Below, one piece after another: positions 54,897 through 61,170 of a stretch of DNA of 61,170 nucleotides. How positions within the stretch are numbered: position 1 is the first letter of the stretch; each line of letters starts with the position of its first letter. The stretch lies in assembly GCF_014180715.1 (NCBI RefSeq), contig NZ_JACEFC010000010.1, forward strand, positions 1-61,170, read 5' to 3'. A program made the position numbers and the translations under genes. The notes under the pieces were generated by a model that saw only the letters and a program-made list of their open reading frames with translations, had not been told where the DNA came from and searched no databases. Source of the DNA: Nocardioides stalactiti. Its GTDB lineage: Bacteria; Actinomycetota; Actinomycetes; Propionibacteriales; Nocardioidaceae.

Positions 54897-56615
54897 TCAC
54901 TGTACGTGACGAAGGTCTCTCCCACGTCGGATTCTGGCAGCCCATCCGGCCAGGAGGCAAACCCACGACGCCGCGTGTCCGGTAACAATCAGGACAACTG
55001 TCCCGGATCCGATACCACGGTCGTCGCTCTCAACCGCCGCAGGATCTCCGGCGACGAGGTCGATGAGAACGAGTTCTTCCCCGTCGTGGACCACCTCGCC
55101 CGGGGGCGGGTCGACCTCGGACATGCCCTTCTCGACCAGCACCCAGCGCACCCCGGCCCCCCGCAGCGCGACCTCCGGGTCGCGGGCGTCGAGCGCCCGG
55201 CGTACCTCCGAGACCCGCGCGTCCTCGGCCGGGACCGAACCCTCGCCGCCCTCGCCGAGCAGCACGGTGTCGTCGACGAGGACCTCGCCGGGGAAGTAGC
55301 GCGGCGCCGGGTCGAGGACGGCGCGACGGTGGTTCCAGTCGAACCCTCGGTAGGAGCCCGCCCACGGCAGCACCACCACCCGGCCCGGGTCCTCGTCGAG
55401 CACGTCCGCGACCGCTTCCCACTCCCGCGGGTAGAACGAACGCTCGAGCTCGCCGCCCGCACCCCAGGCGAGGACCGGCAGCAGCAGGACGGGCGCCGCC
55501 ACGACGAGGCCGACCACCGCCCACAGCGCCTCCCGGCCCGTCCGGACCCGCTCGCTCACGGCGGCCGCGGCTCCCGCCGCGCCGATCGCGAGCACCACCC
55601 CGAACGGCGCGAGGAAGCGGTGCGAGTCGCGCAGCAACGCCAGGCCGGGCATCCGTGCGGCCAGGTCCTCGAGCAGCTCGGCCGCACCAGGAACGGCGGG
55701 TCCCGCCGCGACGATGAAGGCGCCGGCGCCCAGCGCCGCGAGCCGGCGCCACTCCCCCGGGTGCCGGCTGACGGCACGGCGCAGGCCGGCCACCGCGGCG
55801 ACGGTGAGCAGGCACGACAGCAGGACGAGCGCCGTGCTCGTCCGGGCCTCGGGGAGGATCGCGGTCTTCCAGATCCCGCCCAGCGACAGCAGGCTCGCCA
55901 CGAGCCCGGCACCGGACTCCGCACGGGCCGCGAAGTCGCCGAAGACGCCGTCGGTCGACAGCGTGGCTGCGTCCGCGGTGAGCGAGGGCACCACCCAGGT
56001 CAGGTTGGCGAGCACCGCCACGGCGGTCGCGGCCAGCCAGGTCCGGCGGTCACGGGTGAGGCCGACGACGGCGAGCACGACCGCCGCCATCACGCCGCTC
56101 GACGGGCTGCAGACCGCCGCCACGGTGAGCGCGACCGCGGCCTCCGGCCATCCGCGGCGCGGGTCGGCGCGCAGCCGGCGCGCAGCCAGGACGACCCACG
56201 GCAGCGCCAGGTAGCCGAGGAGGATCGCCCACTGGCCGATGAGCAGCCGCTCGTAGACCCACGGGTTCCAGAGCAGCAGGGTGATCGCGGCGGCCCGGGC
56301 GTACCAGGCGTGCTCGCGCACGACCCGGCCGACGCCGACGCCGCCGAGGAGGAACCCTCCGACGAGCAGCATCCGCTGGACCCAGCTGCCGGGCAGCACC
56401 TGGGTCACCACGGACACCAGCGCGTCCATGGGGACCGCCCGGGGCAGGGTGCCGTCCAGGCCGAGCCAAGCCGCCTTCCACGGTTGCTCCGGGACGAAGA
56501 CCATGTCGCCGAACAGCCAGTAGCCCCGGCCGAGGAGGAGCGGGCCGAACACCACGAGGGCCAGGCCCGCGCTCCACGCGAGGTCGGCGACGGTCCCCGG
56601 CGCGAGGCGCTTCAC
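54897..56615 (-). CDS. Polytopic membrane protein, GT-C glycosyltransferase-like (second)
   Basis: 572 residues with about 10-12 membrane helices and a C-terminal extracytoplasmic domain from about residue 395 (SFYPREWEAVADVL, VVVLPWAGSYRGFDWN). An acidic residue in the first outside loop (FGDMVFVPEQPW) could be catalytic, as in GT-C enzymes, but this is not certain. The GTG start overlaps the preceding stop as GTGA. It probably uses polyprenyl-linked sugars outside the membrane. No close characterised relative is recognised. Confidence 0.75.
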   Translation of the reverse strand: MKRLAPGTVADLAWSAGLALVVFGPLLLGRGYWLFGDMVFVPEQPWKAAWLGLDGTLPRAVPMDALVSVVTQVLPGSWVQRMLLVGGFLLGGVGVGRVVREHAWYARAAAITLLLWNPWVYERLLIGQWAILLGYLALPWVVLAARRLRADPRRGWPEAAVALTVAAVCSPSSGVMAAVVLAVVGLTRDRRTWLAATAVAVLANLTWVVPSLTADAATLSTDGVFGDFAARAESGAGLVASLLSLGGIWKTAILPEARTSTALVLLSCLLTVAAVAGLRRAVSRHPGEWRRLAALGAGAFIVAAGPAVPGAAELLEDLAARMPGLALLRDSHRFLAPFGVVLAIGAAGAAAAVSERVRTGREALWAVVGLVVAAPVLLLPVLAWGAGGELERSFYPREWEAVADVLDEDPGRVVVLPWAGSYRGFDWNHRRAVLDPAPRYFPGEVLVDDTVLLGEGGEGSVPAEDARVSEVRRALDARDPEVALRGAGVRWVLVEKGMSEVDPPPGEVVHDGEELVLIDLVAGDPAAVESDDRGIGSGTVVLIVTGHAASWVCLLAGWAARIRRGRDLRHVQ

Positions 56616-58363
56616 GGCGTCTCCGGCAGGCCCGCGCCGACATCGGTCACGCACACGGTGCCGCGTCCGTCGCCCGAGAACCACAGCTCGTCGACCTGCC
56701 CGGCGACGTCCGGGAGCACCAGCCACACCTCGTTGGGTCCGCGGCGAGCCAGGAAGTCCTCGGTCCAGTCGTCCACGCTGACGGTGACCGTCGACTCGAC
56801 GCCTGCGTAGTACCGGACCCGGAGCAGGAGCCGCCCGTCGACCGGTGCCGCCAGGCGCACGGCCCTGGTGCCCGCAGTGATTCCGTAACCGCAGTCGCCG
56901 TCCGGCCCCCTTCGGCTCGGGACCGACCCGGCGAGCACGACCGGCTCGAGGCCGCCGTCCGGACCGATCACCCGCAGCCGGGGCGACGGCCCGTCGAAGG
57001 CCGGTCGCTCCGGGAGCGGCCCGAAGATCACCGAGAACCGGTTGTCCTCCCCCACGAGCGGCAGTACCAGCTCGGGGGGCGCCTCGCCGTCGACGACCAC
57101 CTGGGTGGGGTCGGCGGCCAGGTCGTCGCGCAGGTGGGTCACGTAGTCGCGGTCGGCGGTGTTCTGGAAGTGCGGGACCAGCAACGCGGTGCCGAAGCCG
57201 CTGGCGACGCCGTACGACGCCACCAGGACGCCCGCCAGCACCGAACGGGCCCGGCGGCTCGCGAGCAGCGACCAGTCCGGGGCCCCGCGCAGGCTGAGCG
57301 CGACGCACACCACCGCGGCGTGGAGCGTGTCGGCGGAGTAGCGCGGGTCGAGACCGATGATCTGACCGAACCCGGAACGACCGGCGAGCAGGAGCCCGAG
57401 GTCGGCGGCGACGTAGCCGACCAGCACCGCGAGGCCCCACCGCCGAGCGGGGCCGCCGCGCCACAGGAGCAGGCCCGCGACCGCGACCACCAGGACGATG
57501 CTCACCACGGTGACCCACGTCGCCGGCACGACGGCGCCACCGAGCGGCGCCCCGTCCCAGGGTCCGCCCACGAGCCCGGGGACGACGCTGCGGCCCACGA
57601 ACGACCACGACACCTCGACCTGCTGACGCGCCGTGCCGCCGCCGCCCTCGACGTCGGTGAGCATCCCGTGGAGGACGAGGAACCCCGCCACCGCTCCGGC
57701 GGTGGCGAGCCAGAGCCACCGGAAACGCCCCAGCGCCGCGGTGAGCCGGCGCCACCCGGTCGCCTCGTCGGCGAGCGCGACAGCGACGCCGAACAGCAGG
57801 GGCAGGATGAGGACGGCTCGCTCGTGCCAGAGCAGGGCGACCGCCGTCACCAGCACGATCCCGGCCCCGTTGACCCAGGCACGACCGTCGCCCTGGCGCC
57901 AGCGCACCAGCAACCAGATCGCGGCCAGCGAGCACAGGACGTGGGGCCAGAGGAACATCGCCGCGCTCCACCACAGCGTGGGGACCAGCGTCATCGGCGC
58001 CCACGCGAACACGGCGAGCAGCACGACCCGCGACCAGCCCGCGCCGAGCAGCCGCGACAGGATCAACCAGACCAGGACGGTGGCGGCGAGGTCGACGAGC
58101 AGGATCCCGGCCGCGATGACCGGCCAGTCGTACGGCGCGTGGTGGGCGACCACCCAGAGCGTGAGCTGCTGGAACGGGTTCACGTGACCGGCGAAGTCGG
58201 AGAACAGGTAGCCCCACGTGAGGTCCGAGCGGTAGGCCCGCCCGGTCATGTAGAAGTCGTCCTGGTTGAAGTAGGAGCCCGCGAGCAGCTTGCCCCGGAC
58301 CACGATCATCACCGCGATGACCCCGATCGCCGCCGCGCCCTCGCGGCCCCGCCAGCTCCTCAT
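56612..58363 (-). CDS. Polytopic membrane protein, GT-C glycosyltransferase-like (first)
   Basis: 583 residues with about 11 membrane helices over the first 400 and a C-terminal beta-rich outside domain with two Cys (DGDCGYG, GTVCVTD). The first periplasmic loop has FNQDDFYMTGRAYRSD; the paired Asp residues match the catalytic D/E of GT-C enzymes. ATG at 58363 overlaps the aftD stop as ATGA, and its stop overlaps the next gene as GTGA, so all three are translationally coupled. Donor and acceptor are unknown. Confidence 0.78.
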   Translation of the reverse strand: MRSWRGREGAAAIGVIAVMIVVRGKLLAGSYFNQDDFYMTGRAYRSDLTWGYLFSDFAGHVNPFQQLTLWVVAHHAPYDWPVIAAGILLVDLAATVLVWLILSRLLGAGWSRVVLLAVFAWAPMTLVPTLWWSAAMFLWPHVLCSLAAIWLLVRWRQGDGRAWVNGAGIVLVTAVALLWHERAVLILPLLFGVAVALADEATGWRRLTAALGRFRWLWLATAGAVAGFLVLHGMLTDVEGGGGTARQQVEVSWSFVGRSVVPGLVGGPWDGAPLGGAVVPATWVTVVSIVLVVAVAGLLLWRGGPARRWGLAVLVGYVAADLGLLLAGRSGFGQIIGLDPRYSADTLHAAVVCVALSLRGAPDWSLLASRRARSVLAGVLVASYGVASGFGTALLVPHFQNTADRDYVTHLRDDLAADPTQVVVDGEAPPELVLPLVGEDNRFSVIFGPLPERPAFDGPSPRLRVIGPDGGLEPVVLAGSVPSRRGPDGDCGYGITAGTRAVRLAAPVDGRLLLRVRYYAGVESTVTVSVDDWTEDFLARRGPNEVWLVLPDVAGQVDELWFSGDGRGTVCVTDVGAGLPETP

Positions 58364-61170
58364 GACCCGCTCCTCGCGGGGGCACGGGGCGCACCGAGCA
58401 CGAGCCCGGCGAGCACGCCCACCCCGATCGCGGCGACCAGGTCGGCCGGGCCCTCCAGCGCCTCCGGCCGGCCGAGCGCGTCGAGCACGCCCGACAGCGC
58501 CAGCAGCACCCCGGCACCGGACGCGAGCCGGACCCAGCCCGCGCGGGTCGAGCCGACCACGCCGAGCACCAGGCCGACCGTCGCCACCGGCCCGAGCAGC
58601 AGCAACCCCGACCCGGCGGCGACACCGCACAGGACACGACCGGGCGGCTCGGCCGCCGGCCACGCCGCGGAGGCGGCCTGATCCTCGTGGCGGCCGCGCC
58701 GGCGCAACGACAGCAGGCCGATGAGGAGCGCCCCGAGGAGCAGGGACCCGCTGACGGCCAGGCCGAGCGGCAGGATCACGTCGTACGTCGCCTGGGGCCG
58801 GTAACGCAGCTCGACCGTGGCATCGTCCGCACCCTCCGGCAGCACCCAGCCCTGCTGCCAGCCGTCGACCCGCACCGGGTCGAGCGCCTCGCCGTCGACC
58901 TCGGCGACCCAGCCGTCGTTGAAGTTCTCCGGGACCGAGAGCAGAGCGGCGTCCCCGGGCGCGACGACCGCGGTGCGGCGGGTGCTGCCCCACTGCTCGA
59001 TCCGCACGTCGCGCTGCTCGGCGGTCACCGCCGGCGCCCCCGTGTCGGTCGCCAGCACGTCGATGACCTCGAACTCCGAGGTCGGCGTCGCGTGAAGTCG
59101 GTGCTGGCCGGGCTCCAGGTCGATGTCGAGCGGGTCGCCGGTGCGCGGGTCGCAGGCCTCGAACGCGAGCGGGCTCCCGTTGACGACGTCGGCCATCGTG
59201 CCCGAGACGCGGGTCGAGATCCGGCGGCCGTCGAGGAACAGCAGCGGCCCGAACCCGCAGATCGCACCGGTCGGGGTGGTCACGTCCAGCGGACGGGTGA
59301 CGTTCCAGCCCGTGAGGCTGATCTCCGGTACGACGACGTGGCCGGCGCCGGGCTCCTTCTCGAACCGCACGACGAGCGTCCGGGTCCGGACCGGGTCGAT
59401 CGCGACGGCGGTGTCCCCGGTGAGCGCGACCCGCTGGGTGTCCCCGCGGGCGGTGACGACCGCGCCGACCGGCGCGTCCTCCCCCGACGTCACGGTGAGA
59501 CCGGTGATCGTCCGCGGCCGCTTCCACCGGAAGGTCAGGGTCGGGTAGAGGTCTCCGTCGTCGGAGACCCACGCCGTCGTGGGCTGGCCGTCGTAGGCGA
59601 AACGGGGCGCGACGCGGGGGTCCTGGCCGAAGATCGACGAGGCCGTCACCGGTGGCCGGCGCTCGACACGGTCGAGCAGCCGGGCAGCCTCCGGCGTGCT
59701 CCGGGCGACCACGTGGCCGGTGAGCGCGACCTCCTGGCTGTCGTCGAGCGCGAACGAGCGGTCGAGCCCGGACTTCTCCTCCGCGACCCGGATCCGGGCG
59801 ACGTCGCACTCGGGTGCCCCGAGCACGACGAAGCAGGCGCGCCGGCCCGGGGTGGTGGTGAGGCTCCAGGACGCACCGTCGGGGACGCTGCGCGGGAGGA
59901 CGAGCGTGCGCTCGGCCCGGAGGCCGTCGACCTCCACCTCGCGCAGGCCGACCCGGGCACCGCGATCGGCGGTCGCCGCGTCGACGACCCGGACCTCGAC
60001 TGCCTCGACCTCGCTGCCGTCGAGCTCGACCACGGCCGGGGCGCCCGAGGTGTTGACGTCGACGCGCACCACCTGGTCGCCGGCCACCACCTCCAGGGTC
60101 CGGATCGGGGCCACGAGCGGGTCGTCGGCGACGGGCGTGACGGTGACGGTGCGGACCGGACGGGGCACGTCGAGGTCGAGACGCAGCCACTGCTCGTCGG
60201 GGTCACCGGCGAGCGAGCTCACCCAGCGGGTGTCGATGTCACCGTCGACGGCGGCCGCCGGGCCGGCCTGGACCAGCACCGGGCCGAAGTTGTCGGCATA
60301 GCCCTGGGACGACGAGGCGGTGACCGACCGGAGCCCGTCGTAGTCGGCGACCACCTCGTCGCCCGGTCCGCCGGGGCCACCCGGGAAGTCGTGCACCGCC
60401 CGGTCGACCCGGTAGGCCTCGTCGGCGGTCATCACCGCCGAGAGGGACTCGTCGTTGTTGCCGAACGCGCGTTCGCGTCGCTGGTCGGTGTCGGTGACGA
60501 CGTCGGCGACCCCGTCCCAGCCGTCCTCCCCCTCCACCACCGTCGGCACGTCCGCAGGGAGCAGGCCCCCGCCCTGGAGCGCGAGCACGCTGTCGGACGC
60601 GCCGCGAACGGTCAGCACGTCGTCGAGGACGGTCGCACGCAGCACCGGCAGCCGGCCGGGCACAGCGAAGACCTCGACCTCGGCGGCACCGTCGCTGGTG
60701 CGCCCGAACCCGGCGACCCGCTCCAGGCCCGCCCGGGCCAGCGAGACCGCCGTCGCTCCGGGGTGCGGGGAGTCGGTCACGCCGCGAAGCAGGTCGCGGC
60801 GCAGGACCACGTGGGTGATCCCGGCCCGGGACAGCTCCTCGACGAGCGCCTCGGTCGCGCGGCCGGTCGCGATGACCTGGTCGAGCGCCGACAGGTAGCG
60901 GATCGACTCCCCGGGGATCAGCGGCACCTGGCTGCGGCTCACCACCGGCACGCCGCCGAGGATCGCGAGCGGCTCGTCGAGCGTCCAGCCCCACTCGTGC
61001 TGGGCGAAGCGCGCCCCGGGGACCACGAGGGTCCGCCCGCCCTCGGTGCCGCCGGGAGCGTGCTCGTCGAGGTAGGCCTGCGCCTGCTGCCAGTGGTCGG
61101 GCAGCGCGTCCCAGCCCGGCGTGCGGGTGTCGCCCTGGACGTAGGGACGCCCCAGGACGAGGACCACCAG
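58360..61170 (-). CDS. aftD: AftD-like alpha-(1->3)-arabinofuranosyltransferase, C-terminal part (5' partial)
   Basis: The gene runs off the right edge; 936 C-terminal residues are visible. They form the large extracytoplasmic region (DUF3367-type) with at least one discoidin/carbohydrate-binding module (VTASSSQGYADNF, DGDIDTRWVSS) and a second similar block (ASSIFGQDPRVAP, PTTAWVSDDGD). Two to five membrane helices follow at the C-terminus (ILPLGLAVSGSLLLGALLIG). Mycobacterial AftD adds arabinofuranose branches to arabinan from a decaprenyl donor. The catalytic N-terminus is outside the window, so activity cannot be confirmed here. Confidence 0.85.
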   Translation of the reverse strand: MVVLVLGRPYVQGDTRTPGWDALPDHWQQAQAYLDEHAPGGTEGGRTLVVPGARFAQHEWGWTLDEPLAILGGVPVVSRSQVPLIPGESIRYLSALDQVIATGRATEALVEELSRAGITHVVLRRDLLRGVTDSPHPGATAVSLARAGLERVAGFGRTSDGAAEVEVFAVPGRLPVLRATVLDDVLTVRGASDSVLALQGGGLLPADVPTVVEGEDGWDGVADVVTDTDQRRERAFGNNDESLSAVMTADEAYRVDRAVHDFPGGPGGPGDEVVADYDGLRSVTASSSQGYADNFGPVLVQAGPAAAVDGDIDTRWVSSLAGDPDEQWLRLDLDVPRPVRTVTVTPVADDPLVAPIRTLEVVAGDQVVRVDVNTSGAPAVVELDGSEVEAVEVRVVDAATADRGARVGLREVEVDGLRAERTLVLPRSVPDGASWSLTTTPGRRACFVVLGAPECDVARIRVAEEKSGLDRSFALDDSQEVALTGHVVARSTPEAARLLDRVERRPPVTASSIFGQDPRVAPRFAYDGQPTTAWVSDDGDLYPTLTFRWKRPRTITGLTVTSGEDAPVGAVVTARGDTQRVALTGDTAVAIDPVRTRTLVVRFEKEPGAGHVVVPEISLTGWNVTRPLDVTTPTGAICGFGPLLFLDGRRISTRVSGTMADVVNGSPLAFEACDPRTGDPLDIDLEPGQHRLHATPTSEFEVIDVLATDTGAPAVTAEQRDVRIEQWGSTRRTAVVAPGDAALLSVPENFNDGWVAEVDGEALDPVRVDGWQQGWVLPEGADDATVELRYRPQATYDVILPLGLAVSGSLLLGALLIGLLSLRRRGRHEDQAASAAWPAAEPPGRVLCGVAAGSGLLLLGPVATVGLVLGVVGSTRAGWVRLASGAGVLLALSGVLDALGRPEALEGPADLVAAIGVGVLAGLVLGAPRAPARSGS

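Noticed and set aside
54738..56810. A 690-codon plus-strand frame rich in His, Arg and Gln
   Set aside because: It lies antisense to a clear polytopic membrane protein and has no recognisable domain.

Overview
The window is chromosomal DNA from a high-GC actinobacterium. GC is roughly 70% by eye, with G/C-ending codons and many GTG starts. The families present (SepH, DUF3159, DUF3710, DUF3093, DUF4193, DUF4235, DUF4192, DUF3068, AftD) and the gene order point to the Nocardioidaceae or a close relative (inference). About 11.4-22 kb follows the order of Mycobacterium tuberculosis Rv2689c-Rv2701c: rRNA uracil methyltransferase, APC-type permease, ceoB, ceoC, DUF3159, OB-fold protein, DUF3710, dut, DUF3093, DUF4193, suhB. 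A LuxR regulator and a small protein are inserted between the permease and ceoB. I see no tRNA, rRNA, CRISPR array, transposase, integrase or phage gene.

Layout. 0-2 kb: end of a helix-hairpin-helix protein, a DUF3105 membrane protein and a lipoprotein. 2-5.2 kb: aconitase and a divergent stand-alone LuxR DNA-binding protein, with a perfect palindrome between them. 5.2-9.8 kb: an ABC exporter with a MerR-type promoter, and a three-gene ABC-2 transporter operon followed by a 22-bp tandem repeat. 10-11.4 kb: a RibD-like reductase and an exported protein. 11.4-22 kb: the conserved block, with potassium uptake (KimA-like permease plus two TrkA subunits), dUTPase and inositol-phosphatase functions. 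22-27.4 kb: haem synthesis (ferrochelatase), an MFS transporter, an FAD sugar-lactone oxidase and the division protein SepH. 27.5-33.8 kb: a fatty acyl-CoA reductase-like fusion, rhodanese, universal stress protein and a GCS2-type ligase. 34-39.2 kb: DNA polymerase IV, oligopeptidase B and a SigB-like sigma factor with a stress-type promoter. 39.2-40.5 kb: an ORFan pocket with lower GC. 40.6-46 kb: CoaE, a short adenylate-forming enzyme, an LpqC-like esterase with an AdpA-like regulator, and ribosomal protein S1. 46-51.5 kb: two methyltransferases, a large secreted calcium-repeat protein and an acyltransferase-like protein. 51.5 kb to the end: a tightly packed seven-gene leftward envelope-glycan operon (AftD, two GT-C-like proteins, a tiny exported protein, GT2, GT4, DUF3068).

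Regulatory signals repeat in a recognisable way. About twenty genes have a TAnnnT hexamer 6-9 nt before an ATG or GTG, most of them at 6 or 7 nt. This is the leaderless-mRNA arrangement, and it settles several start codons. Operon-internal genes are mostly coupled by 4-bp GTGA, ATGA or TTGA overlaps. Strong GC-rich hairpins end several units. No defence or secretion system of a wholly new type is evident. The best leads are the uncharacterised members of the glycan operon, the potassium module, the AdpA-like operator, the MerR-type leaderless promoter, the Pol IV with an extra C-terminal domain, and an orphan leftward terminator that may mark a small RNA.
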